Numbered from the stretch's first letter, positions 33,927 to 43,283 are shown. The stretch is 64,000 bases of DNA from Paenibacillus eucommiae (GCF_017874215.1 NZ_JAGGLB010000023.1:62001-126000), one strand, 5' to 3'. The notes: generated by a model not told the origin, from the letters alone. Program-made: numbers and translations.

Positions 33927-34964
33927 TCATTGTTTGCCATCATCCATAAATGTCGCCGGGTTATGGCACATCAGTGTTTCGATTTGTTCGGGCGTTATGC
34001 CCACATCTTCCATCATCGGTATAATATTGGTGATCATATGGTCAAATCCCCAGCCGCCATAGCGGTGCAAACAGGTTTTCAGGCAGACATCGGTCGAAAC
34101 CAGGATTTGCTGCAGGAAGCCCCAGTCGATCAGTTGCTTGATCGCCCTGACCCGGTCGATATCCCGGGCAAACATACCGCGCAGCACACTGCGGTCCCGT
34201 TTATCCGCATAAAATTCCTTGCCAAAATTATCGAACTCCACATATACGCCAAGGTTCAGCAAATCTTTAATATACGCCATCCGAATATCAACATCGATGT
34301 GGTTAATGCATATTTTTTCAGCCGCAGCACCATTTTCGGTAAGAAGATCGACAATTTCATAGCCATTCGTACTGTACAAGTCCGTATGCACATGCAAGCC
34401 CAGCCCAGTCTCCTTCTGCACAATCGCAGCCGCAACCAGCGCCTTTCTTTCATTCGGATCAATGATTTCACTTGTCCCGATTTCTCCGATTACCCCTGCT
34501 TTAATCGTTGTTCCGTCTATTCCATAATGAATTTCATGCAGCAGCTCTTCCGCTATGCTCTCGACTGTATAGGCATCCATATCTGGAGGATGGGAACCGC
34601 GTACATAGTATCCACAGCCAGCGATAATGTTCAGCTCCAGCTCCCTTGCCAATCCTGCCAATAAAACCGGATCTCTCCCGATATCACGTAAAGTAAGGTC
34701 AACGAATGTCTTCCCGCCTGCTCTTTTAAACTTTAATAACTCATCCCTGACTACATCTTCTTCATCAATGACCGCATTATCCAACACCGCATACGGATTG
34801 CGCATCAGCTTGCCGAGATTACGAATATTGACTTGTTCCCCGGCCAGCTTCTGCTGTGCAATGCCGATCGGAGCAGGCACTAATTTTCTTAAATCAATAA
34901 AAGCATGTTCATGGGGCAGAACCCAGCCGAGGGTATCCTTGCTGACTTTTCCCGTTACTGTCAT
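33927..34964 (-). CDS. Phosphotriesterase-family hydrolase (lactonase-like)
   Basis: ~345-residue binuclear metallohydrolase of the PTE/PHP family. Ligands visible: HxH (LPHEHAFID, ~18), the bridging Glu (VIGEIGTSE), His in GLHVHTDLYSTNG, His in ICINHIDVD and the final Asp (ILVSTDVCL). The pattern is nearer E. coli PHP and other lactonase-like members than true organophosphatases. Expected chemistry here is hydrolysis of a sugar lactone or ester. I chose ATG 34964, 9 nt after AGG; a TTG at 34973 is alternative. First enzyme gene after the binding-protein gene. Confidence 0.85.
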   Translation of the reverse strand: MTVTGKVSKDTLGWVLPHEHAFIDLRKLVPAPIGIAQQKLAGEQVNIRNLGKLMRNPYAVLDNAVIDEEDVVRDELLKFKRAGGKTFVDLTLRDIGRDPVLLAGLARELELNIIAGCGYYVRGSHPPDMDAYTVESIAEELLHEIHYGIDGTTIKAGVIGEIGTSEIIDPNERKALVAAAIVQKETGLGLHVHTDLYSTNGYEIVDLLTENGAAAEKICINHIDVDIRMAYIKDLLNLGVYVEFDNFGKEFYADKRDRSVLRGMFARDIDRVRAIKQLIDWGFLQQILVSTDVCLKTCLHRYGGWGFDHMITNIIPMMEDVGITPEQIETLMCHNPATFMDDGKQ

Positions 34965-34995
34965 AATTGACAACCTGATTCATCCCCTAACTGAC

Positions 34996-35040
34996 TTCTC
35001 AAGGAAGCAGACCTTCAATAATGCCTGCCCCTTGAAAGAA
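34996..35040 (-). promoter_or_regulatory. Intercistronic hairpin without T-run
   Basis: The arms TCAAGG-N2-GCAG / CTGC-N1-CCTTGA lie between the binding-protein gene and the PTE gene. No U-tract follows, so it looks like an mRNA-stabilising or attenuating stem that raises binding-protein expression relative to downstream genes. Confidence 0.5.
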
Positions 35041-35051
35041 ATTTTATCTCC

Positions 35052-36740
35052 TTACTTGCTGGCTTTCCATTTCGCGACTTCCGCGGTAATCTTATCTCCG
35101 CCAAGGTTTTTCCAATTGACGACAAACTCATCAAAAGCATCGATGGAGGATTCCCCCATGACGATCTTTGTAAATACTTCCAACTCCATCTTTAACAAGG
35201 TTGCTTCTTTCTCCACCATTGTCGGTGTCGGTCCGGAAATAAATGAGGTCATCTTGAATTGATCCTTCGTATGATAGTCATATAAAACTGAGATCGCATC
35301 AAAGAATCGCTTAAAGCCCCAGCCACTTTTATCCCCATTGTTGAAATCATTAATGCCCTTATAGAAGCTTGCCTGTCCGGGGTTGCTTGTTAAGTTGAGC
35401 AACGATTCATCCTGTTTTTCCAACGCTTTGGTTACATATTCATAGGTCTCTACATTCTGTATCGGGTTGGCGGCTTGCAGCAAAGCATACTGCCACTTCT
35501 CTGCATCTCCATTGCGGTTCATATCCGTAAGCGGATATTTGTTCCGATCCCAGTCATGGCTTGCAGCATTAAGCAGCTTGACCGCCGCTTCGGGGTGCTT
35601 CATACCTTTGCGTACTACATAATATTGGTCTATATTGTACTCCGTTTGCGGACGAGCCGGGGCATTATCTATCGAAGGCAAGTGAAATGGTTTCCAATCC
35701 ATCTTCTCATCCAGTTCCTTACCATCGAGAAACAACAACGGTGACCAATCGGCACCATAGAACATGCCTAATTTTCCGGAATTTACGGTTTGAATAAATT
35801 TCTCTTTATCCTTCACGCCGAACTCACGGTCAATATGGCCATTGGCATACATTTCTTGCAGCTTGGCAAGCGCCTGCTTCATCTCGGGTCGAATGCTACC
35901 GTATACGAGCTGTCCGGATTCATCTTCCACCCAGCTTTTTGGATAGGCATGGTAGCCATTGAAGAACCCTTCAAGTCCTGGCTCCAGACCATAGAAATCT
36001 TTGGCCGCTCCCAGCCCATGTGTATCCTTTTTATTGTTGCCATCCGGATCTTGTGTCACAAACGCTTCCGCGATTTTGAACACATCGTCCATCGTTTTCG
36101 GTTCAGGCAAGCCTACTTTTTCCAGCCAGTCCGTGCGTATCCACAAGAGCGGTGCAGTGTCGAATGAGCCTGGATTAACGGGCAACCCTAGCAGCTTTCC
36201 GTCAAAAGTCGCCGACTCGATGCCGAGCCCGCCGTCTTTCATGAGCAGCTCTTTCATTTTCGGTGTTCCGTAATTTTCCAATGCTCCGGTCAAATCTTCC
36301 AGTTGGTCTGCTTCAACCAACTGATTGAATTGAATGCCATTGACTGGCATGATGTCAGCCAGTTTACTTGATGCCATCGCGATATTGAACTTTTGTTCAT
36401 ATTGGGATGGATCAGCAATCCACAAATATTTTATTTTAATGCCAAACTCATTTTCATACAGCTTTGTCCAGGCATTGTCTTCGATAGTTTCTCCATTTTC
36501 AAATTTCAAATTGGAATTTACAGCCCGAATTGCGGTCACTTCAATGGGTGGATCGATTTTGCCAAGTGGATCATAGTTAGCGGCTTCTTCCACCTTTTCA
36601 TTCCCGTTGGCTCCATTGTCCGAAGGGGTCACACCTTCGTTCGTATTTTTCCCATTGCCTTGACTGCTGCATGCTGCAGTTAACACGAGCACACAGACCA
36701 GCATGGATAGCAGTAACGATTTTGCCGCCTTGCCTTTCAT
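35052..36740 (-). CDS. Sugar ABC transporter solute-binding lipoprotein (LplA/YtcQ-like)
   Basis: 562 residues. A type II signal peptide ends in LTAAC (Cys ~24) followed by a Ser/Asn/Gly-rich tether. The binding domain has family phrases (LPVNPGSFDTAPLLWIRTDWLEKVGLPEPKTMDDV; YNIDQYYVVRKGMKHPEAAVKLLN). It captures an oligosaccharide outside the membrane and delivers it to the two permeases. It is downstream of YesN/YesM, the usual regulatory arrangement in Paenibacillus. GGGGG lies 7 nt before the ATG. Confidence 0.92.
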   Translation of the reverse strand: MKGKAAKSLLLSMLVCVLVLTAACSSQGNGKNTNEGVTPSDNGANGNEKVEEAANYDPLGKIDPPIEVTAIRAVNSNLKFENGETIEDNAWTKLYENEFGIKIKYLWIADPSQYEQKFNIAMASSKLADIMPVNGIQFNQLVEADQLEDLTGALENYGTPKMKELLMKDGGLGIESATFDGKLLGLPVNPGSFDTAPLLWIRTDWLEKVGLPEPKTMDDVFKIAEAFVTQDPDGNNKKDTHGLGAAKDFYGLEPGLEGFFNGYHAYPKSWVEDESGQLVYGSIRPEMKQALAKLQEMYANGHIDREFGVKDKEKFIQTVNSGKLGMFYGADWSPLLFLDGKELDEKMDWKPFHLPSIDNAPARPQTEYNIDQYYVVRKGMKHPEAAVKLLNAASHDWDRNKYPLTDMNRNGDAEKWQYALLQAANPIQNVETYEYVTKALEKQDESLLNLTSNPGQASFYKGINDFNNGDKSGWGFKRFFDAISVLYDYHTKDQFKMTSFISGPTPTMVEKEATLLKMELEVFTKIVMGESSIDAFDEFVVNWKNLGGDKITAEVAKWKASK

Positions 36741-36802
36741 ATCTCAGCCCCCTATTCATATTTACTTACATCCCCAATTATAAAATATCGCCTTCTCGCA
36801 TA

Positions 36803-38191
36803 CTATCGACGATCCTTGTCTTTCTTTGCGTTTGTTGCCCTCTTCAGTTCTCTCTCGATCACCGAACGCTCCCGGTACTCTTGCGGGGTAATCTGGAAGA
36901 TGCGCTTGAACGAACGGTTGAACTGGGATGCAGCCTCATAGCCTGCCGTTATGGCGATCTCTTGAATCTTCATGCCGGTTTCTGAAAGCAGTTCCTTCGC
37001 CTTCTTCATCCGTTCATTTGTAATATAGTCCGATAACATCGTTCCAGTCGTCCGCCTGTACAATCGGGACAGATAGGTTGGGCTATGATGGACCAGAGTG
37101 GCCAGCGTGGTTAAGCTCAAATCACCATCCAGATGAGTGGTCACATAGTGATGAATAAACGGGATGAGACGTTCCGTGTATTCCCCGTCGGCCAGCTCGT
37201 AGGAAGATGATGGCTTGTCTGAATCCTGGATCAGCATTTCCTGTCCATTGCCGGTATACTGGTCAAGCAAGTCCGATAGTAATTTCATCCGGGTTCCAAT
37301 TTGCTCCCAGCCATAGGGCTCTCTCGCGATTACGAAGGATACGGGATGCTTTAATAGCTTCATACAGGTTTGCTGGACGGTTTCCATAATCGAATACACT
37401 CTTGTCTTCAGATGCTGCCAGGCACGCTGCTCCTGCTGGGCATCTCGCGTCTCCCCATCCAGCAGCCCTCCAGGCTGAATAAACCAAACAAGCTTATAAG
37501 CTTCCAGGGTAAAGGATAGTTGAATGCAAGTTGGCTTTAAATACTCCGAGGCAATATTCTGGCAGGCATAGAGAAGCAGCATTCTCCCGGCTTCGTTCAT
37601 TCCCTCATCCCAACCATCCATACTCCCGACAACAAGGAAAACAGGCTTGTCCGGCAAAATTGGAATATCGGATTCGGCCAGCTTTCGTGCACGTTCTTTA
37701 ACAGGGGCCACCGGTTCCGATATCAGTTCCAGCAAGGTGCTCTTTTGAAACGCCGGCATAGCCAGGTGCAGCTTCGTTCTTGCTTGTATATCCTGATTCA
37801 CCTGCTGCTCGAGCTTACCCAATTCGACAAAGGCTTTTTCTACTGCGGCGAGCAATACATGGTCATCTTCATTTTTGAGCACATAATCAACCACGCCTCC
37901 CATGCGAATCGCCTTGCGGGCATAGTCGAATTCATTAAAGCCTGTGAGAAAGATGACTTTGCACATCGGCCAGCTGTGTATAATCCGCTCATGCAGTTCA
38001 ATGCCACTCATACCCGGCATACGGATATCCGAGATGACAATATCGATTCGATTATGGGCCAGGCAATCAAGCGCTTCATAAACATTGTATGCACGGTAGG
38101 TTTCCAGCTCCAACTGTGACTCTTCAGCAAGCAGCTGAAAGATATTATTTACAATAAACGGCTCATCATCAACAATAAGTACGCGATACAT
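36803..38191 (-). CDS. yesN: YesN-type response regulator with AraC output domain
   Basis: 462 residues. The N-terminal receiver domain carries acidic DDE (~8-10), the phospho-acceptor in VISDIRMPG (~55) and the conserved Lys in YVLKNEDD. A middle linker domain follows, and the C-terminal ~100 residues form an AraC double helix-turn-helix (PTYLSRLYRRTTG; IAITAGYEAASQFNRSFKRIFQITPQEYRE). It probably activates the downstream sugar cluster on phosphorylation by YesM, whose gene ends 1 nt upstream. Start with AAGGAG. Confidence 0.93.
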   Translation of the reverse strand: MYRVLIVDDEPFIVNNIFQLLAEESQLELETYRAYNVYEALDCLAHNRIDIVISDIRMPGMSGIELHERIIHSWPMCKVIFLTGFNEFDYARKAIRMGGVVDYVLKNEDDHVLLAAVEKAFVELGKLEQQVNQDIQARTKLHLAMPAFQKSTLLELISEPVAPVKERARKLAESDIPILPDKPVFLVVGSMDGWDEGMNEAGRMLLLYACQNIASEYLKPTCIQLSFTLEAYKLVWFIQPGGLLDGETRDAQQEQRAWQHLKTRVYSIMETVQQTCMKLLKHPVSFVIAREPYGWEQIGTRMKLLSDLLDQYTGNGQEMLIQDSDKPSSSYELADGEYTERLIPFIHHYVTTHLDGDLSLTTLATLVHHSPTYLSRLYRRTTGTMLSDYITNERMKKAKELLSETGMKIQEIAITAGYEAASQFNRSFKRIFQITPQEYRERSVIERELKRATNAKKDKDRR

Positions 38192-38192
38192 G

Positions 38193-39956
38193 TTAGTCTC
38201 CTTCGTGATTGTAATCGGTAGGGATGCAAATACGGACTATTAGACCCTTCTCTTCGCCATTCAGCACTTCAAGCCCGCCACGGTCAGCATATCTAAGCTT
38301 CAATCGGCGCTGGATGTTAACGAGTCCTGTCGTCTCCCCCTCTTCCAGGCCATCCAGCTGGCGGGACAACATCTGAAGCTCCGGCTCCGCCATGCCGGCC
38401 CCGTTATCCTTCACAATAAAATACAATTTGCCAGGTTCATGTTCAAATCCGATTTGCAATTGCCCGCCTGCAACCGTTTCGCCAAGTCCATGCTCATATG
38501 CGTTCTCAACTAACGGCTGCAAAATTAAACGCGGGATTTTAATATCTTCGCAACCCCGGGGTAAATCAGCAAAAGTAACCTCAATTCGATTCGAAAAGCG
38601 GATATTTTGAATCACTACATAGGAACGGACATGGTTCACCTCATCTTTAAGCGCGACTTCTTCCAGCCTGTTACGGGTAATAAATTGAAAATAATCACCC
38701 AAGTTTTTCGATACCAGTTCAGCAGTACGATTGTCGTCATGCTTAATAAGCCGATGTAACATATAGAAGCTATTGTACAGAAAATGTGGTGCAATCTGCA
38801 TCTGAAGCTGCTTCAGCTCGGATTGCTGCAGCCTGATCTTCTGTACATAAAGCTCATCGATCAACGTTCGCAGCCGCTTGATGGTATGATCGAAGCGAGT
38901 GAACAGGTAGCCGAACTCATCCGCGCGCAATGGCATCTGGACGGCATTGAAGTTACCCTCCTCCACATTTCTGAACCGGCGTACAAGCATTTGCAGCGGT
39001 CGTTGAATCAACAGATAGATGCCATACGCGAACAGGATGACGATAATCAAAGAACTGCCCACAAGCAGCCAAAACCAGGTGCCGTACGTCTTGAGCTGGC
39101 CAACAATCAGATTCTCGGGGAAATAAAACACCAGCGTCGCATCTAGAAAAGCGGAAGAATCAATTACCACCATATAATTCTCTTTGCCGACCTTCACTTG
39201 CTCCATAGAAAATGATGGTCCTTTGCGATGTTCTACAAACTTCCTCACCGGTTCAAGTGCTTCCGTATAACGATGATTGGAAAGGCTCCAATTCGCATTA
39301 AAAAGCAAGGCTCCTCCCTCTTGAGGGAAGGACGTCAACGCGCTCACCAAAGCCTCTTCAGATAATTCAATATTTTGAATAAAAACAGGCGACTTCCTGT
39401 CGTTATCCTTGTTCAACAAAAACGTAGGATAGGTTAAATTAAGATACAAACGATCATTCCATGGCGTTATGGGAATACCTTTCGAATAGGTAGCGAGTGA
39501 TATCGCTTCCATCTCTTCCTTAATGCCTGGTTGATCCATCAAGTGAGAAGTGGTCACCACGCCCCCCAACGATTCGATATAAATCGTGATATTCTTAATG
39601 TAGCTGCTGGAATCTTTGAGGGCAATGAGCTTACCAGTCAAATCATTAATTGCTTTGGTCCGCTGGTAAGCAGACAGAATCGAATTTACACTGCTCAGCT
39701 TCAACAGGTCTTCATCATTAACAAAAGTCTTCTGCGCCCGGATGACCCGTTCGATCTCCTTCTCCAGATTGACAAAATAATAATGAATGGTTGTTGAGAT
39801 GGAATGAGATATCTGGCTCTTCACCTCCCGCTTGCCCAGTTCATTTAGCACCAGGCTCAATGTAAACAAAGGCATAACGATAATCAAAAAAATAATGATA
39901 ACTTTGGTGAAAATAGGTGTGTTGTTAAGTTTAAGTCTTGTCCACAATTCCATCAA
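38193..39956 (-). CDS. yesM: YesM-type sensor histidine kinase
   Basis: 587 residues. An N-terminal membrane helix (~20-42), an extracellular sensor (~45-285), a second helix (~290-312), a HAMP domain (IQRPLQMLVRRFRNVEEGNFNAVQM), the His-kinase box (LQMQIAPHFLYNSFYMLHRLI) and a HATPase domain with N and G boxes (PLVENAYEHGL; VKDNGAGM). It senses an external sugar or the loaded binding protein. First gene of the cluster. The start is uncertain: TTG 39956 and ATG 39953 both sit unusually close to GGGGAG. Confidence 0.93.
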   Translation of the reverse strand: MMELWTRLKLNNTPIFTKVIIIFLIIVMPLFTLSLVLNELGKREVKSQISHSISTTIHYYFVNLEKEIERVIRAQKTFVNDEDLLKLSSVNSILSAYQRTKAINDLTGKLIALKDSSSYIKNITIYIESLGGVVTTSHLMDQPGIKEEMEAISLATYSKGIPITPWNDRLYLNLTYPTFLLNKDNDRKSPVFIQNIELSEEALVSALTSFPQEGGALLFNANWSLSNHRYTEALEPVRKFVEHRKGPSFSMEQVKVGKENYMVVIDSSAFLDATLVFYFPENLIVGQLKTYGTWFWLLVGSSLIIVILFAYGIYLLIQRPLQMLVRRFRNVEEGNFNAVQMPLRADEFGYLFTRFDHTIKRLRTLIDELYVQKIRLQQSELKQLQMQIAPHFLYNSFYMLHRLIKHDDNRTAELVSKNLGDYFQFITRNRLEEVALKDEVNHVRSYVVIQNIRFSNRIEVTFADLPRGCEDIKIPRLILQPLVENAYEHGLGETVAGGQLQIGFEHEPGKLYFIVKDNGAGMAEPELQMLSRQLDGLEEGETTGLVNIQRRLKLRYADRGGLEVLNGEEKGLIVRICIPTDYNHEGD

Positions 39957-40074
39957 CTCCCCGATGTTTAAGCTAATCTAAGTATATAGACAATTGTTGA
40001 GATTGGCGATTGCCAAAATCAGTTCTCTACCATAAAAACCCTGTTTGATTTCAGATATGTTCTTCAGTGGCCTC

Positions 40075-40096
40075 GCGCCGTCATGGCGCTTTTTTT
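40075..40096 (+). terminator. Orphan intrinsic terminator
   Basis: GCGCC-GTCAT-GGCGC followed by TTTTTTT. There is no plus-strand gene upstream, so it might end a small RNA or a transcript antisense to yesM. Confidence 0.6.
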
Positions 40097-40149
40097 CTCG
40101 CCTTCTTCTTTTGTCCGGGTTATCAATGGGGAAGTATATAGAAGGTGAG

Positions 40150-40232
40150 TAGATGGTGTTTAGATGGTGTTTAGATGGTGTTTAGTTGGCATATGGATGG
40201 TATATGGATGGTATATGGATGGTATATGGATG
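40150..40232. repeat. Two adjacent minisatellites (12 bp and 11 bp units)
   Basis: TAGATGGTGTTT occurs three times in a row, the last degenerate (TAGTTGG), followed by four copies of ATATGGATGGT. Non-coding. Confidence 0.85.
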
Positions 40233-40597
40233 AAAGTTGGAGTCTTATGTACCAGATTGCTTTTTCTGAGATAAGTACAATTGTACGGATAGATCCCAAA
40301 ATAAGCTGATGGCAGCAAGTTGGCATAATAGTATAGATAGTCGTTTTGTAGATGAAACAGAAAAAAATTATTGAAACATTAATGGGGGCACACCAGGCAT
40401 AGCCAAAAAAGCTTAAATGTTAAGGCGTCTAAAATAAATGAGAAGACAAGCCACACGACACGCTCCATACAGATCAATAAAATCATCAGTTGTTAATGTC
40501 CACACAACCTGTACATGATCGCCATATTATATCTCTAAGAGACAGTTGAGCATATACAAGCAAGCAAAAATTCGATCGTTGGGTTGGTGATATTCCT

Positions 40598-41242
40598 ATG
40601 ATCTATACTGCTCTTGGGGATTCCATTACATTTGGGGAAAATGCCTCTTCTTGGGCAAATGCGTATCCCCAATTAACCGTATCCGCTTTAAATTCATGCT
40701 CCCGTAGAGTGACTGGATATGTTTTGGCTCGTCCTGGTTGGAGCAGCTGTGATCTATTAGATGCTGTCATATGGCGGGGAGCATCCGTGATTAGGCATGC
40801 TGCGGTTGTTTCTATATGGATCGGAGGCATAGATTTAGCGAATGCGGCACTGCTTTCACTTAGAAACCAACAACCATTGCCTGCAAAACAATTTGCAGCC
40901 AATTATAAGCGAAATTTACGTGGCATTCTAGCTCAAATAAAAAAAGGAAGCCATGCCCGAATTATTTGCTGCACGCAATACAATCCATTTCCGAATAGCC
41001 CCCTTTCGGTTGAAGGGATAGACGGATTAAACCGCCTGACGATAGAAATCGCCCAATGTTACGGTGCAAATATCGCTCCCGCTCATACTTGGTTTGAAGG
41101 AAAACAAGCGGATCTCATCTATGGATATCGCAAAGGAAAGATTGAAGATGCATTGAGCGGCTTTCTGCCCATCCATCCCAATGATCGGGGACATCGAGTT
41201 ATTGCAGCTGGTTTGGCGCCATATCTTATTCCTCGCAATTAG
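40598..41242 (+). CDS. SGNH/GDSL-family hydrolase
   Basis: 214 residues. Block I GDSIT with the nucleophilic Ser is at residues 7-11 (ALGDSITFGE). Block III corresponds to WIGGIDLANA, where Asp replaces the usual Asn (GxND becomes GGID). Block V is HPNDRGH near residue 197, with the catalytic Asp-x-x-His partly rearranged. No signal peptide. An esterase or deacetylase is expected; substrate unknown. The start follows GGTGAT. It is divergent from yesM. Confidence 0.82.
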   Translation: MIYTALGDSITFGENASSWANAYPQLTVSALNSCSRRVTGYVLARPGWSSCDLLDAVIWRGASVIRHAAVVSIWIGGIDLANAALLSLRNQQPLPAKQFAANYKRNLRGILAQIKKGSHARIICCTQYNPFPNSPLSVEGIDGLNRLTIEIAQCYGANIAPAHTWFEGKQADLIYGYRKGKIEDALSGFLPIHPNDRGHRVIAAGLAPYLIPRN

Positions 41243-41281
41243 TTTCACTCCCCTGACCGGATTGAACCTCCAAGGTTCGTC

Positions 41282-41327
41282 AACCCAAAGAAAAGGACAC
41301 CGCTTAAAGTGTCCTTTTCTTTGGGTT
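41282..41327. terminator. Bidirectional intrinsic terminator
   Basis: A perfect 19-bp stem (AACCCAAAGAAAAGGACAC and complement) around an 8-nt loop lies between convergent genes. Confidence 0.85.
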
Positions 41328-41372
41328 GGCTGATAGACAGGGATCAACAACTGATTGTTGCACTGGAATGCC

Positions 41373-42605
41373 CTATAATTTCAAATAATTTGCATTGCTT
41401 ATATACCTGTCACCGACATGGTCTTCTGAAGCGGACGGATCATTTTTATATTCTTCTATATGGTCCCGGTCACTAACAGCTCCTTCATTAATGAGTAGCT
41501 TGCTTTGAATGACTCCGTATTGCTCGCCGCTTCCGTTAATGATACCGTAATTAAAGATACCAGTTATTGAATCAAAAAGTTGTTGGGGATCGATATCGGA
41601 TGCAATGTCCAGTTCCCCATGAACGACAAAGACAAGCTCCTCTTTCGTGTACTTAAGCTCAGCAGCGGTTAGCTTATAATCGCCCTCCACAACCTTCAGT
41701 TTTCCGGTATAACCACTTACCACTACAGAGGGATCAGCAGTCTTACTTAGCACTTCTTGCTTCATTTCATCCCTGCATACAATCAACTTATCAGAATGGA
41801 GGTTATCGACCCATTCGGCGAACATCGCGGGCTTGATATCACTCTCAATCAGAATTACTCCCGTGGCATGAATACGCTTCTTTTGGATCCTACTTAGCAC
41901 ACCTTCATTCAGCATTAGATTGTCCTCGACATAATAGGTGTCTTTGGACACGGCCATGATGCTTGCTTTATGAGCATTAACGATTTTGCCAGAGATTGCG
42001 GATAGCAGTTCCTCACGAATCACGAGTTTGTCCATGAACTCGATAGTGTCCAGCTTTTCGTTAAGCAAGTTAGTATCAACTTCATCAAGCATAAAGACTT
42101 TTCCTGTAAAAGAAATTCTAGAGCCTGCCTTAAGTGCTTGGAGGTAGGTCTTGTCTATTCGGATATTTTCATTTACCAGTTCCGCACCATCCATGTAAGA
42201 TACAAGTCGTCCATTTAGAGAAACAACCTTCTGTTGAACGATCCCCTTCATCTGATCCGGGCAAAAAATACTGCCGTTGATGAGGATACCAGCGATATTT
42301 TTCTCCAGAGCTTCTGCAGTGACATCATGTCGAATGACAATCGTTCCATTTACCATGATGAACAAAGGTATGTCGTTATTTAACGAAGTAATCTCGTACC
42401 GGCCATTGGCATGGATCAATGCACAGCTTTCGGGCAATTCTGCCCGGACATTAACATTTTGTTGCGTCACCTTTGCAAGTAAGCTGGAAGTAGCTTTACT
42501 ATAAAGAAGGAAATTGACGTTTTCCAGCTTGCTCACATCGTCAAAGGCTCCCTCGGATGCAGTAGTAATGTCCAACACGTTGATGTTTTGAAAAATTGTA
42601 CTCAT
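41373..42605 (-). CDS. Unrecognised beta-repeat protein encoded with an ECF sigma factor
   Basis: ~410 residues, no family recognised. No signal peptide and no membrane helix, so it is not a conventional anti-sigma factor. The sequence is full of short alternating hydrophobic strands with recurring phrases (IMVNGTIVIRHDV; GILINGSIFCPDQM; VVSLNGRLVSY; IHATGVILIESDI; FNYGIINGSGEQYGVI), suggesting a beta-solenoid-like scaffold. Its ATG 42605 overlaps the sigma gene stop as ATGA and has GGAGG 10 nt upstream, so the two proteins are made together. A cytoplasmic partner or target of the sigma factor is one guess. Confidence 0.65.
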   Translation of the reverse strand: MSTIFQNINVLDITTASEGAFDDVSKLENVNFLLYSKATSSLLAKVTQQNVNVRAELPESCALIHANGRYEITSLNNDIPLFIMVNGTIVIRHDVTAEALEKNIAGILINGSIFCPDQMKGIVQQKVVSLNGRLVSYMDGAELVNENIRIDKTYLQALKAGSRISFTGKVFMLDEVDTNLLNEKLDTIEFMDKLVIREELLSAISGKIVNAHKASIMAVSKDTYYVEDNLMLNEGVLSRIQKKRIHATGVILIESDIKPAMFAEWVDNLHSDKLIVCRDEMKQEVLSKTADPSVVVSGYTGKLKVVEGDYKLTAAELKYTKEELVFVVHGELDIASDIDPQQLFDSITGIFNYGIINGSGEQYGVIQSKLLINEGAVSDRDHIEEYKNDPSASEDHVGDRYISNANYLKL

Positions 42606-43087
42606 GTATTCCAATCCTCCCAATTATTATTGTATACCTTCTTCAGCAGTTTCAAGGCCGTATGCAATCGATATCTTACAGTGGCATGAGGGATACCTAG
42701 AATGTCGGCGATCTGTTTACTATTCATACCGAGGATGAATCGCTTGTGAACGATATCGTGGAGCTTTGGCGGAAGATTCTGCAGTAACCTTTCCATTTCC
42801 AAGCCTGACACAAAATCAACTTCGTTCACGGCATCAAGTCCTTCAGGAATCGAAGTTACAAACCGATCTCTTCTCCTAAGGTCATAAAGAAGGTTCCTCA
42901 TGACTTTGAACAGCCAAGCGCGGCGACTATGGTTCGTCAGCGTCTGTAGCATGTTCCAGTGATGAATCGCCCGCAGGAACGTCTCCTGAAGCAAATCCTC
43001 TGCTTCCTTCTCGTTCCCCGCAATGGATCGGGCGAAACGTTCCAACTCCGCTTTGTGCAAGTTGTACATATCTTCGATCATCATGTA
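42602..43087 (-). CDS. ECF-type RNA polymerase sigma factor
   Basis: ~161 residues with sigma region 2 (LERFARSIAGNEKEAEDLLQETFLRAIHHW; LFKVMRNLLYDLRRR) and region 4 (LPPKLHDIVHKRFILGMNSKQIADILGIPHATVRYRLHTALKLLKK). Directs RNA polymerase to a specific promoter set. Start ATG 43087 is 6 nt after GGAG; an in-frame TTG at 43096 is possible. No transmembrane anti-sigma gene is adjacent; the partner gene encodes the beta-repeat protein. Confidence 0.88.
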   Translation of the reverse strand, partial: YMMIEDMYNLHKAELERFARSIAGNEKEAEDLLQETFLRAIHHWNMLQTLTNHSRRAWLFKVMRNLLYDLRRRDRFVTSIPEGLDAVNEVDFVSGLEMERLLQNLPPKLHDIVHKRFILGMNSKQIADILGIPHATVRYRLHTALKLLKKVYNNNWEDWNT

Positions 43088-43196
43088 CATCTCCAATCCC
43101 TGCTAACATCTTTTCAATCCCCTTTACCTTACGTATGTATAACGTTTGAGAAAGAAAAAGTGTTGGGTTCCGATTTAAAATCGTCTGTTCCAAGGA

Positions 43197-43235
43197 ACAA
43201 AAAAAAACCTACTGCCTGCAAATAGGCGATAGGTT
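43197..43235 (-). terminator. Intrinsic terminator of the pspA-ydjGHI operon
   Basis: The stem AAACCTA-N2-GCCT / AGGC-N2-TAGGTTT ends in a long T-run on the minus strand. Confidence 0.8.
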
Positions 43236-43283
43236 TAACCTTCGTGTCTCCAATCCCGGTGACGGCCAATAATGATATCCTCG

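Larger units (their letters stand above)
39957..40597. other. Intergenic region between yesM and the GDSL gene
   Basis: Must hold the divergent promoters. It contains an orphan plus-strand terminator at 40075-40096 and tandem repeats at 40150-40230. No protein-coding frame of note is seen. Confidence 0.5.

Noticed and set aside
33930..34664. 244-codon plus-strand frame opposite the PTE gene
   Set aside because: Antisense shadow; the PTE gene on the other strand has all catalytic ligands.
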